Part shown: positions 1 through 11,425 of the stretch, one piece after another
Position numbering within the stretch: the first letter of the stretch is position 1
How the letters are laid out: each line of letters opens with the position of its first letter
NCBI RefSeq assembly: GCF_014534645.1
Contig: NZ_JACVQF010000184.1
Location: forward strand, 1 to 64,000
Direction: 5' to 3'
Source of the DNA: Streptomyces griseicoloratus
GTDB lineage: Bacteria > Actinomycetota > Actinomycetes > Streptomycetales > Streptomycetaceae
Length of the DNA stretch: 64,000 nucleotides
The notes under the pieces: model-generated
What the model was told of the DNA's origin: nothing
What the model saw: the letters and a program-made list of their open reading frames with translations, nothing else
Databases searched by the model: none
Translations under genes and position numbers: made by a program

Positions 1-845
1 AGGCCGATCGCCGAGTCGTACGAGTACCGGCCGCCGACCCAGTCCCAGAACTCGAACATGTTGGCCGTGTCGATGCCGAACTCGGCGACCTTCCCGGCGT
101 TGGTCGACAGGGCGACGAAGTGCTTGGCGACGGCCGCCTCGTCGCCGAGGGCGTCCAGCAGCCAGGAGCGGGCCGAGGTGGCGTTGGTGATGGTCTCGAT
201 CGTCGTGAACGTCTTCGACGCGATGATGAACAGCGTCTCGGCCGGGTCCAGGTCGCGGGTGGCCTCGTGCAGGTCGGCGCCGTCGACGTTGGAGACGAAA
301 CGGACCGTCAGGTCGCGGTCGGTGTAGCTGCGCAGCACCTCGTAGGCCATGGCGGGGCCGAGGTCGGAGCCGCCGATGCCGACGTTGACGACGTTCCTGA
401 TGCGCTTGCCGGTGTGGCCCTTCCACTCCCCCGACCGGACCCGCTCGGCGAAGGCGGCCATCTTGTCGAGCACGGCGTGCACCGCGGGCACGACGTTCTC
501 CCCGTCGACCTCGATCACCGCGTCCCGCGGGGCGCGCAGCGCGGTGTGCAGCACGGCCCGGTCCTCGGTGTTGTTGATCTTCTCGCCGCGGAACATGGCG
601 TCGCGCAGCCCGAAGACGTCGGTGGCCGCGGCCAGCTCCCGCAGCAGCCGCAGGGTCTCGTCGGTGACGAGGTTCTTGGAGTAGTCGACGTACAGGTCGC
701 CCACGCGCAGCGCGTAGCCGGTGCCGCGCTCCGGGTCGGCGGCGAACAGCTCGCGCAGCCGCACCTGGCCGAGCTCCTCACGGTGCTTGGCCAGCGCGGT
801 CCATTCGGGCATCTGGTTGAGCCTGGTACGGCCGTCTGCGTTCAT
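1..845 (-). CDS. pgi: glucose-6-phosphate isomerase, 3' end cut by window edge
   Basis: Interconverts glucose 6-phosphate and fructose 6-phosphate in glycolysis/gluconeogenesis. The visible N-terminal 281 residues run from [15 protein letters not shown] to the window edge and include the isomerase signature [11 protein letters not shown], the VSNVDGADL segment and the SKTFTTIET sugar-phosphate loop. The full protein should be about 550 residues, so roughly half is missing. The start is the ATG at 845; the frame upstream is not protein-like. It is the last gene of the minus-strand glycolytic block and lies 130 bases beyond rbpA, with a hairpin terminator between them, so it probably has its own promoter. 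Identification is secure. Confidence 0.95.
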   Translation of the reverse strand, partial: MNADGRTRLNQMPEWTALAKHREELGQVRLRELFAADPERGTGYALRVGDLYVDYSKNLVTDETLRLLRELAAATDVFGLRDAMFRGEKINNTEDRAVLHTALRAPRDAVIEVDGENVVPAVHAVLDKMAAFAERVRSGEWKGHTGKRIRNVVNVGIGGSDLGPAMAYEVLRSYTDRDLTVRFVSNVDGADLHEATRDLDPAETLFIIASKTFTTIETITNATSARSWLLDALGDEAAVAKHFVALSTNAGKVAEFGIDTANMFEFWDWVGGRYSYDSAIG

Positions 846-936
846 GTCGGACTTCAGCCTTCTTCCTTAGGTGTCCCAGCTGTCCCGGCTGTCCCAACCT
901 AATTGATCAGCGGTGAAGAAGGCGGTCGAAACCGCT

Positions 937-966
937 CCGGCCAGGCACCCTTCGGTGCCCGGCCGG
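937..966 (-). terminator. hairpin terminator after the RbpA-family gene
   Basis: Near-perfect inverted repeat: CCGGCC, one mismatch, GGCACC, a four-base CTTC loop, GGTGCC, one mismatch, GGCCGG. It begins 11 bases past the stop of the RbpA-family gene and separates it from pgi. No U-tract is present, as is usual for Streptomyces. Confidence 0.75.
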
Positions 967-977
967 ACCGTCGACAT

Positions 978-1313
978 CTAGATTTCGCCCCGCAGTTTGG
1001 CCAGCGCCTCGGCGAGGATCGCCTCGCCGTCCGCGTCGCTGCGGCGCTCGCGCACATACGCCAGATGCGTCTTGTAGGGCTCGGTGCGCGGCGGGTCCGG
1101 CGGATTGTCCCGGTCCTGCCCGGCGGGGAAGCCGCAGCGCGGGCAGTCCCAGGTTTCGGGGACCTGCGCGTCGCTGGCGAAGCTCGGCTGCGTCTCGTGT
1201 CCGTTGGAGCACCAGAAGGAGATGCGCAGACGCGGCGCGGACTCGCCGCGCTCGGCCTCGCCCATCGGCCCCGCCCCGACCCGGCTTCCCCGGATCGCGT
1301 TGCCACTTGCCAC
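978..1313 (-). CDS. rbpA: RbpA-family RNA polymerase-binding protein
   Basis: Small (111 aa) actinobacterial RNA polymerase-binding protein that helps the principal sigma factor form open promoter complexes. The RbpA layout is visible: a basic N-terminal tail (NAIRGSRVGAG), a zinc-binding core with C-x3-H (CSNGH) and CPRC, a proline/aspartate linker, and a C-terminal sigma-interacting helix region (THLAYVRERR ... LAEALAKLRGEI). Streptomyces genomes can carry RbpA paralogues, and this copy between secG and pgi could be the paralogue rather than the main RbpA; sequence alone does not settle it. A TAGACT -10-like box lies at 1382-1387 upstream. Confidence 0.85.
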   Translation of the reverse strand: MASGNAIRGSRVGAGPMGEAERGESAPRLRISFWCSNGHETQPSFASDAQVPETWDCPRCGFPAGQDRDNPPDPPRTEPYKTHLAYVRERRSDADGEAILAEALAKLRGEI

Positions 1314-1527
1314 GGTCGTAACTCCCTGCGTGATGGTGCCGCAAAGCGAGTCGGCGTTTCGCTTCGCTGCGAGAGCGCCTCAGTCTACGTAAGGCCCAAC
1401 GCGCGTCCAGTGGTTGGAGTTACAACCCCCCGCACTCAGACGCAAGCCCCATGATAGGCCGCGCTCACAGACGCGTACCGAACATGGGGCCTTACGTGCG
1501 CACGTGCGTGCCGACGGGCGACGCCGA

Positions 1528-1764
1528 TCAGTTGTTCGCCTTCATCAGCAGAGCGAGCACGATGATGCACGCGAACCACAGCAGACCGATCACCACGGTG
1601 ATCCGGTCGAGGTTGCGCTCGGCGACCGAGGAGCCGCCGACGGAGGACTGCATGCCGCCACCGAACATGTCGGAGAGGCCGCCGCCCTTCCCCTTGTGCA
1701 TCAGCACCAGGAGCATCAGCAGCAGGCTGAAGACGATCAGGGCGATCGAGAACCCCAAAACCAC
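1528..1764 (-). CDS. secG: preprotein translocase subunit SecG
   Basis: Accessory membrane subunit of the SecYEG channel that assists SecA-driven protein export. The 78-residue product has two hydrophobic helices (FSIALIVFSLLLMLLVLM and ITVVIGLLWFACIIVLALLM) joined by the typical glycine-rich loop HKGKGGGLSDMFGGG. I start it at the GTG at 1764 because a GAGGAAG ribosome-binding site lies 11 bases upstream and the sequence before it is not SecG-like. It follows tpiA by about 105 bases with a hairpin in between. The linkage tpiA-secG is standard in Actinobacteria. Confidence 0.92.
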   Translation of the reverse strand: MVLGFSIALIVFSLLLMLLVLMHKGKGGGLSDMFGGGMQSSVGGSSVAERNLDRITVVIGLLWFACIIVLALLMKANN

Positions 1765-1799
1765 GGCTGGACCAACTTCCTCGGATTCCGATGGACGAC

Positions 1800-1825
1800 G
1801 GGGTCCAGCGAAAGTGCTGGACCCC
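1800..1825 (-). terminator. hairpin between tpiA and secG
   Basis: Perfect 10-bp inverted repeat (GGGGTCCAGC / GCTGGACCCC) with a six-base loop, 46 bases after the tpiA stop. It could terminate or attenuate the pgk-tpiA transcript before secG. Confidence 0.65.
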
Positions 1826-1870
1826 GCAAGGGTACGACGTATCGCCGCTACCGCATACTCACTGATCGAT

Positions 1871-2647
<777 letters not shown>

Positions 2648-2653
2648 GCGGGG

Positions 2654-3865
2654 TCAGTCCTCCAGTGCGGCGAGGCCGGGGAGCGTCTTGCCCTCGAGGT
2701 ATTCGAGGGAGGCGCCGCCGCCGGTCGAGATGTGGCCGAATGCCTTTTCGTCGAAGCCGAGCGTACGCACGGCCGCGGCGGAGTCGCCGCCGCCGACCAC
2801 GGTGAAGCCCGGGGCGTCGACGAGGGCCTGGGCGACCGCCTTGGTGCCCTCGGCGTAGTCGGGGTGCTCGAAGACGCCCATGGGGCCGTTCCAGAAGACG
2901 GTGGCCGCGTCGGCGAGCTTCGAGGCGTACAGCTTGCGGGTCTCGGGACCGATGTCCAGACCCTCCTGGTCGGCCGGGATGGCGTCCGCGGCGACGGTGG
3001 CGGGGTTGGCCGGAGCCTTCGTCTTCAGGTCCGGGAACTCGTCCGACACCAGGACGTCGACGGGGAGGACCAGCTCGACGCCGTTCTTCTCCGCGCGCTC
3101 CATGTACTCGGTGACGGCCGGGATCTGGTCCTCCTGGAGGAGGGAGATGCCGACCTCGTAGCCCTTGGCCTTGAGGAAGGTGTAGGCCATGCCGCCGCCG
3201 ATGAGGAGCCGGTCGGCCTTGCCGAGCAGCTGGTCGATGACGGCGAGCTTGTCGGAGACCTTGGCGCCGCCGAGGGCGACCACGTAGGGGCGCTGGACGT
3301 CCTCGGTGAGCTTCTTCAGGACGCCGACCTCGGTGGCGATGAGGTACCCGGCGTAGTGCGGCAGGCGCTTCGGCAGGTCGAAGACCGAGGCGTGCTTGCG
3401 GTGCACGGCGCCGAAGCCGTCGCCGACGTAGACGTCGGCGAGAGCGGCGAGCCGGTCCGCGAAGGCGGCGCGCTCGGCGTCGTCCTTGGACGTCTCGCCG
3501 GCGTTGAAGCGCAGGTTCTCGATGACCGCGACCCGGCCGTCGGCGAGGCCGGCGACCGTGGACGTGGCGGACTCGCCGACCGTGTCGCCGGCGAAGGCGA
3601 CCTCGGCGCCGAGGAGTTCGCCGAGCCGGGCGGCGGCCGGGGCGAGCGAGAAGGCCGGGTCGGGGGCGCCCTTGGGACGCCCGAGGTGCGAGGCGACGAT
3701 CACGCGCGCGCCCGCGTCGGCCAGGGCCTTGACGGTGGGCACTACCGCGCGGATGCGGCCGTCGTCGGTGATGGTGGTGCCGTCCAGCGGCACGTTCAGG
3801 TCGGCGCGGACGAAGACACGCTTACCCGCGACGCCTTCGGAGAGGAGTTCGTCGATCGTCTTCAT
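2654..3865 (-). CDS. pgk: phosphoglycerate kinase
   Basis: Transfers phosphate from 1,3-bisphosphoglycerate to ADP in glycolysis. The 403-residue product has the family length, the N-terminal signature [13 protein letters not shown], the HLGRPKG substrate loop, the GGAKVSDKL motif and the C-terminal nucleotide motif [12 protein letters not shown] start at 3865 with GGAG seven bases upstream. It is separated from gap by a strong terminator hairpin (3931-3970) and coupled closely to tpiA, so pgk-tpiA probably form a unit with their own promoter or with read-through from gap. Confidence 0.98.
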   Translation of the reverse strand: MKTIDELLSEGVAGKRVFVRADLNVPLDGTTITDDGRIRAVVPTVKALADAGARVIVASHLGRPKGAPDPAFSLAPAAARLGELLGAEVAFAGDTVGESATSTVAGLADGRVAVIENLRFNAGETSKDDAERAAFADRLAALADVYVGDGFGAVHRKHASVFDLPKRLPHYAGYLIATEVGVLKKLTEDVQRPYVVALGGAKVSDKLAVIDQLLGKADRLLIGGGMAYTFLKAKGYEVGISLLQEDQIPAVTEYMERAEKNGVELVLPVDVLVSDEFPDLKTKAPANPATVAADAIPADQEGLDIGPETRKLYASKLADAATVFWNGPMGVFEHPDYAEGTKAVAQALVDAPGFTVVGGGDSAAAVRTLGFDEKAFGHISTGGGASLEYLEGKTLPGLAALED

Positions 3866-3930
3866 GCAGGGGCTCCAGGGGCTGTTGATCGCTCGTGATC
3901 CTACGAGGGCTGGTGGTGCTGGACGCGAGT

Positions 3931-3970
3931 CAGGGCTCGGACGGCGTGACCGTACGCCGTCCGAGCCCTG
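3931..3970 (-). terminator. strong terminator after gap
   Basis: Perfect 17-bp inverted repeat (arms 3931-3947 and 3954-3970, beginning CAGGGCTCGGACGG) with a six-base loop, 31 bases past the gap stop codon. Confidence 0.85.
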
Positions 3971-4000
3971 TCACCGCATCGAGGTGCCTGCTCCAGTCGA

Positions 4001-5212
<1,212 letters not shown>

Positions 5213-5235
5213 TCAGCCCCTTTTGACCGGGGACG

Positions 5236-8190
5236 TCACCCGTTCAGGGCGTTCAGCGCCTGCTTCATCAGCGCCGTCCGGTCGGCCGGCGCGGTGAGGT
5301 GTTCCAGTCCGAAACCGAGCAGCACGGTGTCGTCCGTGGTGACGGCTCCGTACGTCTGGAAGAGGGTGCCGGTGCGCGTCCAGTCCTTCAGCACGGCCGG
5401 GCTGCCCGGGGGCGGCCCGGACGCCCGCCAGGCGCCCAGCGACGTCTCGAAGCCCTCGGTCCCCGTCTCCGTGCCGGCGACGACGAGCGAGGCCTCGTCG
5501 GCGAGGACACCGCGTCCGCCGCTGCCGGGGTCGGTGACGTAGGCGATCGACACCTCGACGGACTTGCCGGCGTAGGCGCTCAGGTCGAACTCGACCTGCC
5601 GCCAGCCGCCGGAGGAGCCGGTGAGGCTGTTCCACTTCCCGGTGGTGCCGGTGGCGGTGCAGCCGTCGTCGGACAGGGTCAGGTAGTGCTTCAGCCAGGG
5701 GTGCTCGCCCACGTAGTAGCCGGCCCCGCACTCGGCGGGCACGGCGGTGCCGGTCGCGCCGCCCGCCTCGGGGAGCGTGGTCCAGTCGTCCGCGCCGGTG
5801 GTGTGCGCCTCGACCAGCGCGTGGTCGTAGCCGCGCTCGGTGTCCCACAGCAGCCGTGTGCGCAGCGTGGGCCGGTCCGAGGCGCTGACGCCGGTGAGGT
5901 CGACGGTGCGGGTGAGCCGCTTGTAGGCGTCGTCGGTGTGGACGGCGGCGGCCATGTACGAGCCGGCGTAGGGCCCGTACGGGTTGACCGTCCCGGCGAA
6001 CCGGCCGGCGCCCGCGCTCGCGAACTGCGGGTAGGTGTCGACGGGCAGCTGGTCCGAGGTCACGCTGTAGGTGCCGGCCTTGTCCAGCGGGTTGCCGGGG
6101 GCGTCGCCGAGCGCGCCGCCGACGCCGCCGAGGCGGCCGGAGCCGGTGAAGGCGGTGGCTCCGGGGGTCGACGTGCGGGTGTAGGCGCCGAGGTAGTACT
6201 GGCTGAAGTCGTCGGACGGGTTGCCGCCGCCGAGGTCGACGCTGCCGCCGGCCTGCTCGCCCGCCTCGATCAGCTTGCCGCCCTCGTTGAGGTAGGCGCG
6301 GAGCTGGAGCTGGGTGGCGTTGCCGGGGGTGGCGGCGCCGGTGTAGTGGACGACGGTGTCGAAGTGGCCGAGGACGCCGAGTGCGTCGGGGGCGCCCTGT
6401 GCGGCGACGTCCCACACGGCGGCCCTCCTGCCGCTCGCCCTCAGCGTGTCCACGTACGTCTGCGCGTGGGTGGCCTCTGCGCCCTCCTCGGCGACGACGA
6501 GGACGTCCGCGCGGGGCCGCTCGGCGACCGTGTAGGTGAAGTGCTCGCTCTCGGTCCGCTTGCCGTCCTTCGTCCTGCCGGTGAACCAGACCTCGACCTC
6601 GTCGCCCGGACCGGCGTCCTCGACCTTCGCCCGGTACTCGTCGAAGTGGAGGTTGTCGTCGCCGCCGTACGTCTCGCCGCCCCGCCAGGCCCTGAGCTCC
6701 GTGCCGTGCGTACGGCCGCCGTCGACGCGGTACTTCAGCTCCTTGTCGCGCACGGACTTGCGTACGACGACCGAGACCTCCTGGTCGGCGCCGCGCGCGT
6801 ACGACGTGTCGAACGCCGCCGGGGTGAAGTCGGCGGCCTCCAGGCCGACCGCGGAGGACGGCCGGTCGGGGTGGGCGGCGGACTCGGCGACGGAGAGCGC
6901 GAAGGGGACGTTCTTGGCGAACTCCTGCTGGATCAGTTTCTCGTCGTCCGGGAAGGTGAAGATCGACAGGCAGTCGGAGGCGTTCCAGGCGTCGTCCGGG
7001 TCCACGTCGGAGGCGGTCTGACAGGTCGACATCTCGGGCGTGAACATGGCCATGCCGTTGACGTTGGCCGCGTGGCCGTCCGCCTCGCCGTTGGTGGTGT
7101 ACAGCTCCGAGGAGACCTGCGGGTGGTACCCGGGGATCGCCGGGTTGTCCGGGGTGCCGGCGAGCGCCTTGTAGAGGACGTCGTCCGGGGTGTCCGTGGC
7201 GACCTGCCAGCCGACGCCGTAGAGGATGAGTTCGGCGGCGGAGTGGTAGTTGATGCCGTACTGGAAGCCGATGCGCTTCTGGAAGGCGTCCAGGGCCTTG
7301 GTCTCGGGCTCGGAGTTCGGGCCCGAGCCGCGGTAGGTCTGGCTGGTGGGGTTGGGGGACGAGCCCTCGTCGTCGTAGCCCCACTTGTAGGCGAAGTTGC
7401 GGTTGAGGTCGACGCCGTCGCCGGTGCTGATGGCGCCGTCGCCGTTGACGTCGCGCAGGTTCTTGCGCCACAGGCGGTTGTCGGTGCTCTCGAACGTGTA
7501 GTCGTAGCCGTCGGGGTTGGCCGACAGGACGAACCACAGCTCGGTGGAGTCGACGATCTTCTTGATCCGCCGGTCCTTGCCGTAGTTGTCCAGGTAGTGG
7601 TGGAGCAGACGCCTCGTCATCTCCGGCGTGATCCACTCGCGTGCGTGCTGGTTGGACATGTAGAGGACGGCGGGCCGTGAACCGTCCCGGGTCTTCTTGG
7701 CGTTCTTGGTGAGCTTCAGCGCCAGGATGTCCTGGCCCCGGACCGTCTTGCCGATGGAGACGACCTTGGTGAGGCCGGGGTTCTCCTGCGCGGTGCGGAC
7801 GATCTCCTCCTTGAGGCCGCCGCTGCCGCTGTACGGGCGGAACACGCCCTCGGCGGCCGCTGCGGCGCGCCGCTCGGCCGTGCCGGAGAGGGTGTGCTCG
7901 GTGAGGTCGACGCCCCGCTTCTCCAGCTTCCGCGCCTGCTGGTCGGTGAGGTAGACCTCGACGGTGGCGGTGCCCTTGTCGGGCACCTGCTCGCCGAGTT
8001 CGTGGCCGTCCTGGCCCGCGGCCAGCAGCAGGGGTACCTGCTCCCGGGTGACCTCGGCGCGGAAGACCTTCACTTCGTCCGGGTCCGCGGCGGCGGGGAC
8101 CGCGGGTTGTGCCTGGGCGACGGGGACCAGACTCGCTCCGCCGATCAGGAGCGCGCCGACGGCGAGGATCGATCTCGCTCTATGTCTCAT
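5236..8190 (-). CDS. secreted M14-family zinc carboxypeptidase
   Basis: Large (984 aa) extracellular metallocarboxypeptidase. A Sec signal peptide (about residues 1-28, ending QAQPA) precedes a propeptide-like segment. The M14 catalytic domain spans about 115-440: zinc ligands in NQHAREW (H-x2-E) and the downstream histidine of NYHSAAE, substrate arginine in DLNRNF, and catalytic glutamate in FTPEMS. About 500 further residues hold beta-rich segments, one with an immune-inhibitor-A-like look (MAM-like, GKWNSLTGSSGGWRQVEFDLS), probably cell-wall or substrate binding. ATG start with AAGGGGGG just upstream. It is monocistronic, bounded by hairpins on both sides. The substrate is unknown. Confidence 0.9.
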   Translation of the reverse strand: MRHRARSILAVGALLIGGASLVPVAQAQPAVPAAADPDEVKVFRAEVTREQVPLLLAAGQDGHELGEQVPDKGTATVEVYLTDQQARKLEKRGVDLTEHTLSGTAERRAAAAAEGVFRPYSGSGGLKEEIVRTAQENPGLTKVVSIGKTVRGQDILALKLTKNAKKTRDGSRPAVLYMSNQHAREWITPEMTRRLLHHYLDNYGKDRRIKKIVDSTELWFVLSANPDGYDYTFESTDNRLWRKNLRDVNGDGAISTGDGVDLNRNFAYKWGYDDEGSSPNPTSQTYRGSGPNSEPETKALDAFQKRIGFQYGINYHSAAELILYGVGWQVATDTPDDVLYKALAGTPDNPAIPGYHPQVSSELYTTNGEADGHAANVNGMAMFTPEMSTCQTASDVDPDDAWNASDCLSIFTFPDDEKLIQQEFAKNVPFALSVAESAAHPDRPSSAVGLEAADFTPAAFDTSYARGADQEVSVVVRKSVRDKELKYRVDGGRTHGTELRAWRGGETYGGDDNLHFDEYRAKVEDAGPGDEVEVWFTGRTKDGKRTESEHFTYTVAERPRADVLVVAEEGAEATHAQTYVDTLRASGRRAAVWDVAAQGAPDALGVLGHFDTVVHYTGAATPGNATQLQLRAYLNEGGKLIEAGEQAGGSVDLGGGNPSDDFSQYYLGAYTRTSTPGATAFTGSGRLGGVGGALGDAPGNPLDKAGTYSVTSDQLPVDTYPQFASAGAGRFAGTVNPYGPYAGSYMAAAVHTDDAYKRLTRTVDLTGVSASDRPTLRTRLLWDTERGYDHALVEAHTTGADDWTTLPEAGGATGTAVPAECGAGYYVGEHPWLKHYLTLSDDGCTATGTTGKWNSLTGSSGGWRQVEFDLSAYAGKSVEVSIAYVTDPGSGGRGVLADEASLVVAGTETGTEGFETSLGAWRASGPPPGSPAVLKDWTRTGTLFQTYGAVTTDDTVLLGFGLEHLTAPADRTALMKQALNALNG

Positions 8191-8286
8191 GAACCCCCCT
8201 TGAGGTGGTTCGCCACAGCAGCGAACAGGTTGCCAGGCTCATGACACTCCAAGATCGAGTCAAGAGCGCGGCAACGACACGAAAAG

Positions 8287-8323
8287 GCCGGTGCCGGTCA
8301 CCCAAGTGGGCGCCGGCACCGGC
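8287..8323 (-). terminator. terminator after whiA
   Basis: Perfect 11-bp inverted repeat (GCCGGTGCCGG and its complement) with an inner CAC/GTG pairing in the loop, 18 bases past the whiA stop; it closes the uvrC-rapZ-yvcK-whiA operon. Confidence 0.75.
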
Positions 8324-8340
8324 GCTTTGGCCGTGTGCGG

Positions 8341-9330
8341 TCAGCCGGCGAGGTTGTCGGCCAGCTCCTCGCTGAGGTTGGCCTCCGTGCCGGGGATGCC
8401 GAGGTCGGAGGCGCGCTTGTCGGCCATGGCCAGCAGCCGGCGGATCCGGCCGGCCACGGCGTCCTTGGTCAGCGGCGGGTCGGCGAGCGCGCCCAGCTCC
8501 TCCAGCGAGGCCTGCTTGTGCTCCATGCGCAGCCGGCCGGCGGCGGCGAGGTGCTCGGGGACGTCGTCGCCGAGGATCTCCAGCGCGCGCTGCACCCGGG
8601 CACCGGCGGCCACGGCCGCGCGGGCCGAACGGCGCAGATTGGCGTCGTCGAAGTTGGCGAGGCGGTTGGCGGTGGCGCGGACCTCGCGCCGCATCCGCCG
8701 CTCCTCCCAGGCCAGCACGGACTCGTGGGCACCGAGCCGGGTGAGCAGCGCGCCGATCGCGTCGCCGTCGCGGACGACGACCCGGTCCACGCCCCGCACC
8801 TCGCGGGCCTTGGCGGCGATCGACAGCCGGCGGGCGGCGCCGACCAGGGCGAGCGCGGCCTCCGGGCCCGGGCAGGTCACCTCCAGGGAGGAGGAGCGGC
8901 CCGGCTCGGTGAGCGATCCGTGCGCCAGGAAGGCCCCGCGCCAGGCCGCCTCGGCGTCGCACGTGGCCCCCGAGACCACCTGCGGCGGCAGCCCGCGGAT
9001 CGGCCGGCCCCGGCCGTCGACCAGGCCGGTCTGGCGGGCCAGCTGGTCACCGCCCGCGACCACCCGGACGACGTAACGCGAGCCGCGGCGCAGGCCGCCC
9101 GGCGCCATCACGATCAGTTCGGAGCTGTGGCCGAAGATCTCCAGGATGTCCCGCTTGAGGCGGCGGGCCGCCATCGCGGTGTCCAGCTCCGCCTCGATCA
9201 CGATGCGCCCGCTCACCAGGTGGAGGCCGCCGGCGAACCGCAGGACGGCCGAGACCTCCGCCTTCCTGCAGCAGGTCCGGGTGACGGGGAGCCGGGAGAT
9301 CTCATCCTTCACCGCTGCCGTCATCGCCAT
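8341..9330 (-). CDS. whiA: sporulation transcription factor WhiA
   Basis: WhiA is a DNA-binding regulator that acts with WhiB to trigger sporulation septation in Streptomyces. The 329-residue product has the family length: an N-terminal LAGLIDADG-homing-endonuclease-like region ([20 protein letters not shown] near residue 30), then a C-terminal helix-turn-helix ([20 protein letters not shown], near 275). It is the last gene of the operon; its ATG overlaps the end of yvcK by ten bases, so translation is probably coupled. Any transcript from the uvrC promoter reaches it. Secure. Confidence 0.96.
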   Translation of the reverse strand: MAMTAAVKDEISRLPVTRTCCRKAEVSAVLRFAGGLHLVSGRIVIEAELDTAMAARRLKRDILEIFGHSSELIVMAPGGLRRGSRYVVRVVAGGDQLARQTGLVDGRGRPIRGLPPQVVSGATCDAEAAWRGAFLAHGSLTEPGRSSSLEVTCPGPEAALALVGAARRLSIAAKAREVRGVDRVVVRDGDAIGALLTRLGAHESVLAWEERRMRREVRATANRLANFDDANLRRSARAAVAAGARVQRALEILGDDVPEHLAAAGRLRMEHKQASLEELGALADPPLTKDAVAGRIRRLLAMADKRASDLGIPGTEANLSEELADNLAG

Positions 9331-10412
9331 GGGCCGATCCTTCCATGCATCCGAAAAATACGGTCGTACGCGGCGGCCAGCAGCTCCGGGTCGTGTCTCG
9401 GGGTCCCGTCGGTCCGGGCCACCGGAGCCAGCTCGACCGCGGCCCCGAACCGCTTCGCGGCGTCGGTGAGCGAGTCACGGTCGGGCACGGCGGCCTCGTC
9501 GGCCAGCACCACGTCCAGGGCGAGTTTAGGGGCGTGTCGTCCCAAAACCTCCAAATGACGCTGCGGGGAGAAGCCCTCGGTTTCTCCGGGTTGTGGGGCG
9601 AGGTTCAGGGAGAGCACCCGGCGGGCCTTCGTCTCCATGAGCGCGTCCAGCAGGTCGGGCACGAGCAGGTGCGGGATCACCGAGGAGAACCAGGAGCCGG
9701 GGCCGAGCACCACCCAGTCGGCGTCCAGGACCGCGTCGACCGCCTCGGGGACGGCGGGCGGGTCGTTCGGCACGAGGTGCACGGACTGCACCTCGCCGGG
9801 GGTGAGCGCGACGGTCGCCTGGCCGCGGACGGTGTCGACGTCCTCCGGCCGGTCCGGGTCATGGCCCTTGACCAGGGCCTGGAGCTCCAGCGGTACGGCG
9901 GACATGGGCAGCACGCGCCCGTGCGCGCCGAGCAGCTTGCCGACCAGGTCCAGGGCCTGGACGTGGTCGCCGAGCTGCTCCCACAGGGCGACGATCAGCA
10001 GGTTGCCGACCGCGTGTTCGTGCAGGTCGCCCTTGGACTGGAAGCGGTGCTGGATGACGCGGGCCCAGGTCTGGCCCCAGTCGTCGTCGCCGCACAGCGC
10101 GGCCAGCGCCTTGCGCAGGTCGCCGGGCGGCAGGACGCCCAGCTCGTCGCGCAGGCGCCCGCTGGAGCCGCCGTCGTCGGCCACGGTGACGACGGCGGTG
10201 AGGTCGCCGGTGATCCGGCGCAGTGCGGCGAGCGAGGCGGACAGGCCCATGCCGCCGCCCAGCGCGACGACCTTGGGCTGGGTGCCCCGGCGGCGCGGCC
10301 TGCCACCGCGCGCCTGTTCGGGCCGGCCCGTGCGGAGGTCGGCGGATCTGCCGCCCCGCCCCTCGGGCACCACCCGGCGCAGCCTGCTCAGCCGCGGAGT
10401 ACGTCGTGTCAT
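9321..10412 (-). CDS. yvcK: YvcK/CofD-like protein (gluconeogenesis factor family)
   Basis: Member of the YvcK family, required in other bacteria for growth on gluconeogenic carbon and for envelope homeostasis; it binds nucleotide-sugars and is related to the phospholactyl transferase CofD. The 363-residue product shows the conserved glycine loop [15 protein letters not shown] near residue 46, the [13 protein letters not shown] motif, PPGDLRK, and HAVGNLL. A basic N-terminal extension of about 45 residues precedes the domain. The start codon overlaps the rapZ stop by four bases, and its own stop overlaps whiA, as in the conserved Gram-positive gene order. Confidence 0.93.
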   Translation of the reverse strand: MTRRTPRLSRLRRVVPEGRGGRSADLRTGRPEQARGGRPRRRGTQPKVVALGGGMGLSASLAALRRITGDLTAVVTVADDGGSSGRLRDELGVLPPGDLRKALAALCGDDDWGQTWARVIQHRFQSKGDLHEHAVGNLLIVALWEQLGDHVQALDLVGKLLGAHGRVLPMSAVPLELQALVKGHDPDRPEDVDTVRGQATVALTPGEVQSVHLVPNDPPAVPEAVDAVLDADWVVLGPGSWFSSVIPHLLVPDLLDALMETKARRVLSLNLAPQPGETEGFSPQRHLEVLGRHAPKLALDVVLADEAAVPDRDSLTDAAKRFGAAVELAPVARTDGTPRHDPELLAAAYDRIFRMHGRIGPWR

Positions 10413-11425
10413 TCCCGTCCCATGTCCCGGTGGACGACCACCGTCTCCACACCCTCGGCGGCGAGCCGGGCGGCGAGCTTCTCCGACATGGCGACGGAGC
10501 GATGCTTGCCGCCGGTGCAGCCGACGGCGATGGTCACATAGCGTTTGCCCTCACGACGGTAGCCCGCGGCAATCAGCTGCAGCAGCTCGGCATAGCGGTC
10601 GAGGAACTCCTTCGCACCGGGCTGGTTGAAGACGTACGCCGCCACCTCGTCGTTCAGGCCGGTGAACGGCCGCAGCTCCGGGACCCAGTGGGGGTTGGGC
10701 AGGAAGCGCATGTCCACGACCAGGTCGGCGTCGACCGGGAGGCCGTACTTGAAGCCGAAGGACATGACGGTGGCCCGCAGCTCGGGCTCCTCCTCGCCGG
10801 CGAACTGGGCGTCCATCTTGGCGCGCAGCTCGTGCACGTTGAGGCTGGAGGTGTCGATCACCAGGTCGGCGTCGCCCCTCAGCTCGCGCAGCAGTTCGCG
10901 CTCGGCGGCGATGCCGTCGACGATGCGTCCGTCGCCCTGCAGGGGGTGCGGGCGGCGGACCGACTCGAAGCGGCGCACCAGGGCCTCGTCGGAGGACTCC
11001 AGGAAGACGATGCGCCGGGTGACGCCGCGGGCGTCGAGGTCGGCGAGGGATTCGCGCAGATTATCGAAAAAGCGCCGGCCGCGGACGTCGACGACGACCG
11101 CGATCCGGGCGACGTTGCCCTGCGAGCGGGCGCCGAGCTCCACCATGGTGGGGATCAGCGCGGGAGGGAGGTTGTCGACGACGAACCAGCCGAGGTCCTC
11201 CAGACACTTCGCGGCCGTCGAGCGGCCGGCCCCGGACATGCCGGAGATGATCACCAGCTCGGGGATGGCCGTGTCGGGCACCCCGGCTGCTTCCTTGGGC
11301 GTACTCACCTGTGCTCCGTCGTCCTTGCGCCCGTCGGGGACCGCGCTCTGCGGGCCCGTGCCCTCGCCGGCCGTGCCGCCTGCCTGATCTCGTGCCGCTG
11401 TGGGTCGTGTTTCGTGGTCGGTCAT
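10409..11425 (-). CDS. rapZ: RapZ-like nucleotide-binding protein
   Basis: P-loop protein of the RapZ/YvcJ family. In E. coli RapZ is an RNA-binding adaptor for sRNA decay; the role in Actinobacteria is unsettled. The 338-residue product has an acidic, low-complexity N-terminus of about 45 residues, then the Walker A sequence [10 protein letters not shown], Walker B-like IAVVVDVRG and the C-terminal family motif [11 protein letters not shown]. It overlaps uvrC upstream and yvcK downstream by four bases each (ATGA-type junctions), which indicates strict translational coupling. Confidence 0.93.
   Translation of the reverse strand: MTDHETRPTAARDQAGGTAGEGTGPQSAVPDGRKDDGAQVSTPKEAAGVPDTAIPELVIISGMSGAGRSTAAKCLEDLGWFVVDNLPPALIPTMVELGARSQGNVARIAVVVDVRGRRFFDNLRESLADLDARGVTRRIVFLESSDEALVRRFESVRRPHPLQGDGRIVDGIAAERELLRELRGDADLVIDTSSLNVHELRAKMDAQFAGEEEPELRATVMSFGFKYGLPVDADLVVDMRFLPNPHWVPELRPFTGLNDEVAAYVFNQPGAKEFLDRYAELLQLIAAGYRREGKRYVTIAVGCTGGKHRSVAMSEKLAARLAAEGVETVVVHRDMGRE

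Noticed and set aside
7468-7500. TTGTCGGTG inside the carboxypeptidase gene, similar to the damage box
   Set aside because: It lies within a coding region and the bases 8 further on do not form TAnnnT.
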